A DNA stretch of 7,850 nt from Victivallales bacterium (lineage in GTDB: Bacteria; Verrucomicrobiota; Lentisphaeria; Victivallales; JAUVCU01): positions 1 through 7,850 of the forward strand of contig JAOZMT010000087.1 in the NCBI GenBank assembly GCA_029934175.1. Reading direction: 5' to 3'. This document shows positions 1 to 6,793 of the stretch, one piece after another; within the stretch, counting starts at the first letter, position 1; every line of letters starts with the position of its first letter. Under the pieces are notes generated by a model. The model was not told the DNA's origin and did no database searches. It saw only the letters and a program-made list of their open reading frames with translations. Made by a program: the position numbers and the translations under genes.

Positions 1-19
1 TTTTCGTGGTTAATTCTTT

Positions 20-47
20 AATTATTCTGCGTTAAATTATTCTGCGT
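20..47. repeat. Short tandem duplication of a 13-base unit
   Basis: AATTATTCTGCGT occurs at 20-32 and again at 35-47, a period of 15 bases. It lies just beyond the pssA stop in sequence where I see no gene on either strand. It may be a simple slippage duplication or part of a larger array or site extending left of the window. Confidence 0.6.
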
Positions 48-60
48 AATTTTTAGATAA

Positions 61-864
61 CTATTTTTTAATATATTTTGAATATAAAGTTCCAATAGGC
101 CCTGAAATAATATATAAATTAATTATTAGAACAGTTGATAATTGTGGATATAAAATAAGTGAGATTATAATTAAAATAAGTAAAGCTAATCTCTTTTTAT
201 TTCTTCGGACAGATTGTAACCATTTACCTGCATGAACATATTTAACAGGTGCAACCATCATTAATCCCATGAATGCTGTGTATATTGGTAATCCTTTTAA
301 TATAAATTCTGAATTATTATTATTTTGCATTGCATAGTTATAATAAATTATAATACTACAAATCGCTGCAGCAGCTCCTGGAGATGGTAGTCCTGAAAAC
401 TTGCCATCAGATTTTTTTTCTAAAATAGCATGAACATTATATGTTGCAAGTCGTAATGCAGCACACGCTATATAAATTGCACTCATCAACCACACAACTA
501 TATATTGATATGATTCTAAATCACGCAGATGATGTGCCATTATAGCAACTATCGTTGCAGGAGCAACTCCAAAAGTTACCATATCTGCTAAAGAATCCAT
601 TTGCGCTCCGTGCATACTTGTAGCATTTAAAATTCTAGCTGTAAACCCATCTAGGGCATCAAAAACCATAGCACCTAAAATTATCCATGCACTAATCGCA
701 AGAACAGCTGATTGTTGTTTAGGTTCATCATAAACATGTAGTGTATAAAGAATAGCACTAAATCCACATAGAGAATTGCATATTGTTAAAAAATTAGGGA
801 TTAGCTTTAACCATGGATTGTTATCTAAAAAAGTTTTCATCTTTTTTTTCGTTTTTTCTTTCAT
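61..864 (-). CDS. pssA: CDP-diacylglycerol-serine O-phosphatidyltransferase (phosphatidylserine synthase, type II)
   Basis: Integral membrane enzyme that joins CDP-diacylglycerol and L-serine to give phosphatidylserine and CMP, the first committed step to phosphatidylethanolamine. The 267-residue product has the complete CDP-alcohol phosphatidyltransferase signature D-x2-DG-x2-AR-x8-G-x3-D-x3-D: D69, D72, G73, A76, R77, G86, D90 and D94, the metal- and CDP-binding residues of the family. Hydrophobic segments lie at about 22-42, 53-70, 97-110, 120-140, 162-178, 190-206 and 225-255. The segment IPNFLTICNSLCG near residue 22 is typical of bacterial PssA, which supports that subtype over phosphatidylglycerophosphate synthase. 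The start chosen is the ATG 4 bases after the ABC gene's stop; a second ATG at residue 9 is possible, since neither has a well-placed Shine-Dalgarno site. It is the last gene of the minus-strand run; the usual partner, phosphatidylserine decarboxylase, is not in the window. Confidence 0.94.
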   Translation of the reverse strand: MKEKTKKKMKTFLDNNPWLKLIPNFLTICNSLCGFSAILYTLHVYDEPKQQSAVLAISAWIILGAMVFDALDGFTARILNATSMHGAQMDSLADMVTFGVAPATIVAIMAHHLRDLESYQYIVVWLMSAIYIACAALRLATYNVHAILEKKSDGKFSGLPSPGAAAAICSIIIYYNYAMQNNNNSEFILKGLPIYTAFMGLMMVAPVKYVHAGKWLQSVRRNKKRLALLILIIISLILYPQLSTVLIINLYIISGPIGTLYSKYIKK

Positions 865-868
865 AATT

Positions 869-2008
869 TTATAATAAATCCTTTAGTTTGTTATTAATGC
901 GTTTAATATCATCATCTTTGCTTTCTTCATTAACAACTTTTTTTTGTGGAGTTTCATTTTTTGTTACTAAATCAGTTAATTTCTCATTTACAATATTCTG
1001 TTTCTTAAGTTCTTTTTGAACAACAGGTTCTTCTTTTGCTTCTACTGGTTTTAATAATTCTAAAATTTCATTTGTCTTTTTTGGATTGTTTGACAAATAA
1101 TTGGCAATATCACCACCACCTGAAACTCCAGCCGTTTCTACATCATCTTTTTTTGCTGTTTTTATAACATCTAAAAAGAAGTTTTCTAAAGATTTATGAG
1201 GATGTTCAATTTTGAAATCATCAGTTCCTAAATGTTCTCTTAAAATAGCCAATACCTTTTCTGTGACTTCAGGTTTCAGCATTGGAGTTGAAATTTGACT
1301 TTCCTCTGGAATTACAAGCAGGTCACTTAAAGTCCCCGTTGCTCGTATTTTACCACCGTATAAAATAATCACCCTATCGCAAATATCTTCTATATCGCTT
1401 AATAAATGACTTGTAACTACAACAGTTTTACCTCTTTCTTTTAAAGTTTGTATTAAATTTTTCACATCTCTACACCCAAGAGGATCTAGTCCCGAAGTTG
1501 GTTCATCAAGAATTAGTAAATCTGGGTCATTTATCATTGCTTGTGCTAAGCCTATTCTTCGTGACATTCCTTTAGAAAATTCTCCTACCATTCTATATTT
1601 CACATGGCTCATTCCAACCATATCTAATAGTTGGTCAATTCTGCTTTTCCGCTCTGCCTTGGACAAATTAAAAATACTTCCAAAAAAGTCGAGTGTTTCA
1701 TAAGCATTTAAATATTTGTATAAATAAGTTTCTTCTGGCAAATATCCTATTTTTTTCTTTGTTTGCACATCTCGCGGAGATTCCCCTAATACAGAAATAG
1801 AACCACTTGTAGGGAATAACAATCCTAACAACATTTTTACAATAGTAGATTTACCTGAACCATTAGGACCTAATAATCCTACAACTTCACCTTTATTTAT
1901 CGTAAAATCTACATCGTTTACCGCCTTAGCTTTTGGTCTTTTCCAAAAGTCTTTAAATTCTTTTGTTAGTCCGACCGCTTCAATTATTTTTTCATTTTGA
2001 GTGTTCAT
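869..2008 (-). CDS. ABC transporter ATP-binding protein, ABC-2/DrrA-CcmA type, with long C-terminal tail
   Basis: Cytoplasmic ATPase subunit that would power an export-type (ABC-2) membrane channel. All nucleotide-binding elements are present in order: Walker A GPNGSGKST (47-55), Q-loop region GYLPEE (88-93) with Glu where many ABC proteins have Gln, signature FSKGMSRRIG (144-153), Walker B LLILDEP (164-170, D168 and E169), D-loop SGLD (172-175) and H-loop H201. The core ends at about residue 230. A linker with a SLENFFLDV motif (273-281), typical of this subfamily, is followed by a charged, Lys/Glu-rich tail of about 90 residues (290-379) with low sequence complexity. No ABC-2 permease is in the window; the gene upstream encodes an AI-2E family membrane protein and the one downstream PssA, so the substrate cannot be named. 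The start is the only ATG near the expected N-terminus and lacks a Shine-Dalgarno site; translational coupling to the gene 19 bases upstream is likely. Confidence 0.94.
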   Translation of the reverse strand: MNTQNEKIIEAVGLTKEFKDFWKRPKAKAVNDVDFTINKGEVVGLLGPNGSGKSTIVKMLLGLLFPTSGSISVLGESPRDVQTKKKIGYLPEETYLYKYLNAYETLDFFGSIFNLSKAERKSRIDQLLDMVGMSHVKYRMVGEFSKGMSRRIGLAQAMINDPDLLILDEPTSGLDPLGCRDVKNLIQTLKERGKTVVVTSHLLSDIEDICDRVIILYGGKIRATGTLSDLLVIPEESQISTPMLKPEVTEKVLAILREHLGTDDFKIEHPHKSLENFFLDVIKTAKKDDVETAGVSGGGDIANYLSNNPKKTNEILELLKPVEAKEEPVVQKELKKQNIVNEKLTDLVTKNETPQKKVVNEESKDDDIKRINNKLKDLL

Positions 2009-2027
2009 AATTTTTTATTTTTGTTGT

Positions 2028-3377
2028 TTAATCATTAAATTGAGAATAAATTTTAGGAATTAAATATTTTGCAATAGCAGTTACAGGGACTGCCAATACC
2101 ATTCCCGAAATTCCAATAAATAAGCCACCTAATAAAACTACAATAATAGTTTCTAATGTTGTCAAACCTAGCGATTCTCCAACAATATTAGGATATAAAA
2201 TAAGTTGATCTAAAATACCTGTTACAAATGAAAAAAGTAGGACAATTAGTGCAATTTGTAACATATCTTGATTGCCTCCATTTACAGCAAAGCAAACCAA
2301 TATAGTTAAAGAACCAGTTGCCAACGGTCCTATAAATGGCAATAAAACATTGCATCCTGCAATACAACCAAGTGCGATAGGATAAGGAACATTTAAAACA
2401 GATAATGCGATAGTGTAAATAATAGTTTCAATAATCATTATTAAAATATATCCACGCACCCAAGATTTTAGTTGTAATGAAATATGATTGATTATTTCTT
2501 TTGCAGATTTTTTAGTGTCTTCTTCTGTATCTGGAAGCCACTTTGAACTAAAAATTGAATTAACCAAATAACCACCAATACTTGATTTTTCTTTTTGATT
2601 TGTAGCAAAAGCACCCATTTTTTGTAGAAAAAATGAAAAGAAAAATAAGGTTAATAGGAAATTAATAATAAGTGCAATTATCCCACCAACAGCACCAAGA
2701 GTAAATGAGAATACACCTCCTGATTTATTTAATAACATAACTGCCATGCTCTTTTGATTATTTTTATCTTTTAAATATGTGGCAAGTTCTTTTTGTGCTA
2801 AAGCAAAACCTGGCACTTTTTCTAATTTTGGCTTAAGTTTATTTAAATCTTTACTAACCGATGATATAAGAGATTTGAAATATGTTTCTTGTTCATTTGC
2901 GACTTGTGCATTTTGTTCTTTTTTGACTGATGAATCAGCAAAATTACGAACATCATGATAGATATTATAAACATAATTTGCTGAAAACCAAGAAATTGAT
3001 GTAAAAATAAGTAAAAAAGCTCCAAAAAAGAAAACTAAGGTTAAATGGCAAGCTAAATTTGAACGGACTAGATTTTCAGAAGGTGGAGGATCAAAAGAAT
3101 CTTTTTTATAAATATTAGATATTTTATTTGCGAGTTGTGCAAATGGCTTTTTTATATTACTTAAAATATTAAAGAAACCACAAACAATATTATTTTTTAA
3201 AAAAACGGTTGCTATCCATTTTTGAATAGGCAAGGCAAAAAAAGCTAGAACTATTCCAAATAGAACAGATTTTAAAAAAGAAGCTATAAAAATAAATACA
3301 AGAATAATAAACAGTGATGCTATTATTCCGGCACTAGATTTAAATATACCACCTAAACTTTTTTTGCCTACTAACAT
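2028..3377 (-). CDS. AI-2E family transporter (PF01594-like membrane protein)
   Basis: Polytopic inner-membrane protein of the AI-2E/UPF0118 family. Characterised members have been linked to autoinducer-2 export and to Na+/H+ antiport, so the substrate here is open. The 449 residues show paired hydrophobic segments at about 15-50, one at 112-135, a long hydrophilic loop (about 136-212), then segments at 220-252, 310-330, 332-362, 372-390 and 408-440. Family landmarks are WVRGY (306-310), LLPFIGP (345-351), DQLILYPNIVG (390-400) and the glycine-rich end GGLFIGISGMVLAVP (417-431). It is longer than the roughly 350 residues usual for the family, mostly from a basic insert with a DPPPS turn at about 55-108. 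It starts 5 bases after the GH130 stop, with no Shine-Dalgarno site, and is followed by the ABC ATPase 19 bases on, so co-transcription with both is likely. Confidence 0.92.
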   Translation of the reverse strand: MLVGKKSLGGIFKSSAGIIASLFIILVFIFIASFLKSVLFGIVLAFFALPIQKWIATVFLKNNIVCGFFNILSNIKKPFAQLANKISNIYKKDSFDPPPSENLVRSNLACHLTLVFFFGAFLLIFTSISWFSANYVYNIYHDVRNFADSSVKKEQNAQVANEQETYFKSLISSVSKDLNKLKPKLEKVPGFALAQKELATYLKDKNNQKSMAVMLLNKSGGVFSFTLGAVGGIIALIINFLLTLFFFSFFLQKMGAFATNQKEKSSIGGYLVNSIFSSKWLPDTEEDTKKSAKEIINHISLQLKSWVRGYILIMIIETIIYTIALSVLNVPYPIALGCIAGCNVLLPFIGPLATGSLTILVCFAVNGGNQDMLQIALIVLLFSFVTGILDQLILYPNIVGESLGLTTLETIIVVLLGGLFIGISGMVLAVPVTAIAKYLIPKIYSQFND

Positions 3378-3382
3378 AAAAT

Positions 3383-4606
3383 TTATTTAATAAATAAATC
3401 TTTCAACATAGGATTGTCTGAATTTTGTATATATTGAAGATTTTTTTCAATAAAATCAATTCTTTGCGATACACAATCAGCAGTAAACAATGGATCTTCT
3501 GGAGTATTTATAACATAATCCAATAACCTATCAAGCGTTGTCGTTGCAACATGCATTCTTGTATCAGATGATGCATAATAAATGAAAACATCACCATTAT
3601 CTCTTGTGATTACACCATTACAGAAAACAACATTTGAAACATCTCCAATTCGTTCACTTTCCAATGGAGCAAGGAAATGTCCGCCAGGACTAGCAATTAC
3701 TTTGTTTGGTTCGTTCAAATCACACATAAATGCGTAAAGAACATAACGCAAACCTGCTGCTGTATCTCTAACTCCATGAGCAATATGCAACCAACCTTTT
3801 TCTGTTTTAATTGGAGGCGCACCCATTCCATTTTTAACTTCTTTTATTGTATGATATAATTTAGGGTCAATTACTGTTTCAACTTCAATTTTTGGTTTTG
3901 TAATATCATCACATAATCCCCAACTAATTCCTCCACCTGTCCCAGTTTGGATAAATCCATCCTGTGGACGAGTGTAAAAAGCATATTTACCATCTACAAA
4001 TTCTGGATGTAAAACTACATTTCTTTGCTGTGGAGATACTGTATCTAAATCAGGTAGTCTTTCCCAAGTTTTCAAATCTTTAGTTCTAACAATTCCACCT
4101 TTAGCTGTAGCAGATGATGTATCGCCAGCTGGCGCATCTAGATCTTTTCTTTCAGAACAGAAAGTTCCATAAATCCAACCATCTTCATGCTTAACAAGTC
4201 TCATATCATAAATATTTACATCTCTATCATCAACTTCTGGAATAACGCAAGGATAATCCCAAAATTTAAATTCGTCTATACCAGTTTCACTTTCAGCAAC
4301 TGCGAAAAATGATTTTCTATCATAACCTTCAGTTCTAACAACAAGATAAAACTTTCCATTAAGTTCAATAGCTCCTGAATTTAAAGTTGCATTTATACCT
4401 AATCTTTCTAGCAAGAAAGGATTTGTTTTAGGGTTAAAATCATAACGCCAATAAGGTGGAATATGATCTCTTGTTAAAATAGGGCGTTTATATCTTTGAT
4501 ACACTGTATTATTCCAAAATTGATAAGGGTCATTTTTTTTGCGAATAAGCTTATTATATTTTGTTATAATTTCTCCAACTTTTGAATTAAATGATATTTT
4601 TTGCAT
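3383..4606 (-). CDS. GH130 glycoside phosphorylase, probable 4-O-beta-D-mannosyl-D-glucose phosphorylase
   Basis: Cytoplasmic enzyme predicted to split 4-O-beta-mannosyl-glucose with phosphate into alpha-mannose 1-phosphate and glucose (EC 2.4.1.281), the intracellular step of beta-mannan use. The 407-residue product resembles, from memory, the subfamily-1 enzyme of Bacteroides fragilis throughout: YWRYD (52-56), ERLGINATLNSGA (67-79), NIYDMRL (131-137), QQRNVVLHPEFVDGKYA (193-209), YTRPQDGF (211-218), HTIKEVKNG (252-260), GWLHIAHGVR (271-280) and YYASSDTRMHVATT (343-356). D134 in YDMRL corresponds to the family's catalytic acid. No signal peptide is visible. I place the start at the ATG at 4606 because AGGAG lies 5 bases before it; a longer reading from 4639 would add 11 residues (MFLTIYKKGEI) that contain this ribosome site and would begin at or before the predicted transcript start. 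It is the first gene of the minus-strand run. No cellobiose 2-epimerase, mannanase or sugar transporter is nearby, which is unusual. Confidence 0.94.
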   Translation of the reverse strand: MQKISFNSKVGEIITKYNKLIRKKNDPYQFWNNTVYQRYKRPILTRDHIPPYWRYDFNPKTNPFLLERLGINATLNSGAIELNGKFYLVVRTEGYDRKSFFAVAESETGIDEFKFWDYPCVIPEVDDRDVNIYDMRLVKHEDGWIYGTFCSERKDLDAPAGDTSSATAKGGIVRTKDLKTWERLPDLDTVSPQQRNVVLHPEFVDGKYAFYTRPQDGFIQTGTGGGISWGLCDDITKPKIEVETVIDPKLYHTIKEVKNGMGAPPIKTEKGWLHIAHGVRDTAAGLRYVLYAFMCDLNEPNKVIASPGGHFLAPLESERIGDVSNVVFCNGVITRDNGDVFIYYASSDTRMHVATTTLDRLLDYVINTPEDPLFTADCVSQRIDFIEKNLQYIQNSDNPMLKDLFIK

Positions 4607-4611
4607 TATTT

Positions 4612-4616
4612 CTCCT
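4612..4616 (-). promoter_or_regulatory. Ribosome-binding site of the GH130 gene
   Basis: AGGAG on the minus strand, 5 bases before the ATG at 4606. It decides the start: the longer reading from 4639 would place this site inside the coding sequence. Confidence 0.8.
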
Positions 4617-4625
4617 TTTTTATAT

Positions 4626-4640
4626 ATTGTTAAAAACAAT
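4626..4640. repeat. Inverted repeat ATTGTT-AAA-AACAAT, candidate operator
   Basis: A perfect 6-base inverted repeat with a 3-base spacer. It lies over the predicted transcription start of the GH130 operon and just upstream of its ribosome-binding site, where a bound repressor would block transcription. The arms are short and AT-rich, so coincidence is possible; no regulator gene is in the window. Confidence 0.35.
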
Positions 4641-4643
4641 AGT

Positions 4644-4671
4644 AATTTAGCACATAGTTTACTTTTTTCAA
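4644..4671 (-). promoter_or_regulatory. Putative sigma-70-type promoter of the GH130 operon
   Basis: Read on the minus strand, TTGAAA (4671-4666) and TAAATT (4649-4644) are separated by 16 bases. Transcription would start near 4637, giving a leader of about 31 bases before the GH130 ATG at 4606. The region is very AT-rich, so chance matches are common and this remains a pattern match. Confidence 0.35.
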
Positions 4672-4702
4672 CTTAATATACAAATAAACAGCGTTAAAAA
4701 AC

Positions 4703-4730
4703 TTGATTTTTTGCTTTTATGAAGTATTTT
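4703..4730 (+). promoter_or_regulatory. Putative promoter of the flavoprotein gene
   Basis: TTGATT (4703-4708) and TATTTT (4725-4730) are 16 bases apart, giving a start near 4737 and a leader of about 29 bases. An alternative pair is TTGCTT (4711-4716) and TAGTTA (4735-4740), 18 bases apart. Neither is a strong match, and the AT-rich background makes both tentative. Confidence 0.3.
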
Positions 4731-4750
4731 ACCTTAGTTAAAAATTTCAC

Positions 4751-4757
4751 AAAGGAG
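4751..4757 (+). promoter_or_regulatory. Ribosome-binding site of the flavoprotein gene
   Basis: AAAGGAG, 8 bases before the ATG at 4766, a strong and well-placed Shine-Dalgarno site. It closely resembles the one used by the divergent GH130 gene. Confidence 0.8.
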
Positions 4758-4765
4758 AAAAAATA

Positions 4766-6787
4766 ATGTCAGAAAAAGTAAATATAATATTAGATGGTAT
4801 AAAATTAGCGGTTGATGCTGGTAAAACAATCCATAAAGTTGCAGAAGAAAATGGAATAAATATCCCAACTTTATGCACAAGTAGCAAAGTTTCAAAAACT
4901 ACATCATGCTTAGTTTGTAGCGTGAGAAATATTAAATTAAATAAAAATGTCCCTTCTTGTGCAACAATTGTATCTGAAGGAATGGAAATAGATGCCTCAT
5001 CAGATAAGATTAAAAAAGTTCGACAAACGATTTTAAATTTACTCTTAGGCGAGCATACAGGAGATTGTGAAGCTCCATGCACTGTTGCATGTCCTGCACA
5101 AGCCGCAGTAGAGGAATATGTTCTTGAAGGAAAAAACTCTAATTTTTTAGAGTCTTTGAAAATTATAAAAAAAAGAATTCCTTTACCAATGTCAATAGGT
5201 AGAGTTTGTCCTCGATTTTGTGAAAAAGATTGCCGTCGTAATATTTTAGATAATGCAGTGGCGATTAATGATTTCAAACGAACTGCCGCTGATTTATTTT
5301 ATGAAGAATATTTAGAAGAGTTACCAGAACTTAATGGCAGTAAGATAGCTATCGTTGGAGGCGGTCCAGCTGGATTGGCTGTTGCATATTACGCAAGATT
5401 AGAAGGTTTTACTCCTGTAATTTTTGAAAGAATGCCGAAAAATGGAGGAATGTTAAGATATGGAATCCCAGAGTATAGATTACCTAAAGGTATTTTAGAT
5501 AAAGAATTTGCACACTTCGCAAAAATGGGTATTGAAGTAAAAAATAATGTTGAAATTGGCAAGGATATATCATTAGACAAATTAAAAGAACAATTCGATG
5601 CAGTTGCTGTTACGATAGGTTGTTGGCAAGCTAGTTCTATGAGAACAACTGGCGAAGAACTTGCTGAAGAGGGAATTGTTTGGCTTGAAGGTATTGCGAG
5701 AAATAACAATAAAGCCGAAAATCCAGGAGTAACACTTGTAATTGGAGGAGGAAATACTGCTATGGATTGTGTTCGTTCTGCCGTAAGATTAGGCGGCGAC
5801 GCAACTTGCATTTACCGAAGAACTGAATATGAAATGCCTGCTGAAAAACTCGAAATTGAAGAAGCAAAGGAAGAGGGCGTTAATTTTAGTTTTTTAATCG
5901 CTCCTATATCACTCAAAAAAGATAATAATAAATTAGTTTTGACATGTCAAAAAATGGAATTAGGCGAACCAGATGCTTCTGGAAGACGACGACCTATGCC
6001 TATAGAAAATTCTGAATATGATATTGTAGCTGATACTGTTATAGCTGCAATTGGACAAAAAATGCGTCCTTTTGAAGGTTTAGAACTAGCAAAGTGGGGA
6101 ACGGTAGAAGTTTCAGAAACATCAAATATGTCAGACAATGTATTTTCATGTGGAGATTGTGTTACTGGAGCAGCAACAGTTGTAGAAGCTGTTGCTGGTG
6201 GAAGAAAAACTGCATTAGCAATAAGAGATTTTATTAACAATGAAATTCATAAAGAACCTGCCGTTATAAATGTTTCAAGAGGTCATTGGAACAGTTTGTC
6301 AAAAAAAGATTTAGTCTTTTTGACTACCCCTGTAAAAGAGGACAGAACAAATCAACAATTAATTGATATAAAAGATAGGTGTTCTTCGTTTGATGAAGTT
6401 GCCAAATCGTTTACAAAAGAAGAGTTAGCTGTCGAAGGGACACGATGCATAGAATGTAGCTGCACTGCTAAAAATGATTGCAAACTGAAAAAATATTCAG
6501 AAGAATATGGAGCAAAACCTGATGAAATACAAGTTGAAAAGATACAAGATTATTATGACACTCGTCATAAGGATATAATTCAAGATAAGATGAAATGTAT
6601 AAAATGCGGATTATGCGTAAAAATTTGTTCAGAAGTTATCAATAAGGGGTTACTAGGCAAACAAGAGCGAGGATTTTATACAGCAATAGGAACATTTTAT
6701 AAAGAAGAACTACCTCAATCTTGCACAGAATGTGGCGCGTGTATTGAAGAATGTCCTGTTGGTGCTTTGGATTGGAAAAAGAAATAA
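4766..6787 (+). CDS. Multi-domain iron-sulfur flavoprotein: NuoG-type [2Fe-2S] + GltD-like FAD/NAD(P) oxidoreductase + C-terminal 2x[4Fe-4S]
   Basis: Predicted soluble electron-transfer flavoprotein that passes electrons between NAD(P)H and iron-sulfur centres. Order of parts in the 673 residues: a NuoG/HydA-like [2Fe-2S] domain with C37, C48, C51 and C65; a GltD-type Fe-S domain with GDCEAPC (99-105), C109, C148, C152 and C156; an FAD site VGGGPAG (197-203); an NAD(P) site VIGGGNTAMD (325-334) followed by YRRTEYEMPA (350-359), whose paired Arg favours NADPH; the second FAD contact CGDC (462-465); a Cys motif C561, C564, C566, C572; and two [4Fe-4S] motifs, C611-C614-C617-C621 and C653-C656-C659-C663-P. 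It resembles the glutamate synthase small subunit, but no large subunit is nearby and the extra centres argue for another partner, such as a formate dehydrogenase or hydrogenase; that is inference. AAAGGAG 8 bases upstream fixes the start. The next gene follows after 6 bases. Confidence 0.92.
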   Translation: MSEKVNIILDGIKLAVDAGKTIHKVAEENGINIPTLCTSSKVSKTTSCLVCSVRNIKLNKNVPSCATIVSEGMEIDASSDKIKKVRQTILNLLLGEHTGDCEAPCTVACPAQAAVEEYVLEGKNSNFLESLKIIKKRIPLPMSIGRVCPRFCEKDCRRNILDNAVAINDFKRTAADLFYEEYLEELPELNGSKIAIVGGGPAGLAVAYYARLEGFTPVIFERMPKNGGMLRYGIPEYRLPKGILDKEFAHFAKMGIEVKNNVEIGKDISLDKLKEQFDAVAVTIGCWQASSMRTTGEELAEEGIVWLEGIARNNNKAENPGVTLVIGGGNTAMDCVRSAVRLGGDATCIYRRTEYEMPAEKLEIEEAKEEGVNFSFLIAPISLKKDNNKLVLTCQKMELGEPDASGRRRPMPIENSEYDIVADTVIAAIGQKMRPFEGLELAKWGTVEVSETSNMSDNVFSCGDCVTGAATVVEAVAGGRKTALAIRDFINNEIHKEPAVINVSRGHWNSLSKKDLVFLTTPVKEDRTNQQLIDIKDRCSSFDEVAKSFTKEELAVEGTRCIECSCTAKNDCKLKKYSEEYGAKPDEIQVEKIQDYYDTRHKDIIQDKMKCIKCGLCVKICSEVINKGLLGKQERGFYTAIGTFYKEELPQSCTECGACIEECPVGALDWKKK

Positions 6788-6793
6788 TTTAAT

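Larger units (their letters stand above)
61..4606 (-). other. Probable four-gene operon (GH130 - AI-2E protein - ABC ATPase - pssA)
   Basis: Four minus-strand genes follow one another with gaps of 5, 19 and 4 bases and no room for internal promoters or terminators between them. Only the first has a Shine-Dalgarno site, which fits translational coupling of the other three. The common transcript is inferred from spacing; their functions do not form a known pathway. No hairpin with a T-run is visible in the 60 bases after pssA, so the transcript may continue beyond the window. Confidence 0.6.

Noticed and set aside
11..24. TAATT-CTTT-AATTA inverted repeat after pssA, considered as a terminator
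   Set aside because: Five A-T pairs only and no following T-run on the minus strand; too weak to call.
2843..3025. 60-codon open frame on the minus strand inside the AI-2E gene
   Set aside because: Overlaps the AI-2E gene in another frame; hydrophobic only because the region is AT-rich.
3677..3859. 60-codon open frame on the plus strand
   Set aside because: Antisense to strongly conserved GH130 sequence; Cys/Phe-rich translation without any feature.
4606..4639. Longer GH130 start adding 11 residues
   Set aside because: The added stretch contains the AGGAG ribosome site of the inner ATG and would begin at or before the predicted transcription start.
4696..4712. A6-loop-T6 hairpin in the intergenic region, considered as a terminator
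   Set aside because: The stem is only A-T pairs with no GC core, and both neighbouring genes are transcribed away from this region, so no terminator is expected.
4747..5277. 176-codon open frame on the minus strand
   Set aside because: It lies opposite the iron-sulfur part of the flavoprotein gene, whose cysteine motifs are clearly coding, and its own protein shows no recognisable motif.
5389..5811. 140-codon open frame on the minus strand
   Set aside because: Antisense to the FAD/NAD(P) region of the flavoprotein; low-complexity Ser/Pro/Ala-rich translation typical of a shadow frame.
5947..6240. 97-codon open frame on the minus strand
   Set aside because: Antisense to the C-terminal FAD contact region of the flavoprotein, with no motif or ribosome-binding site.
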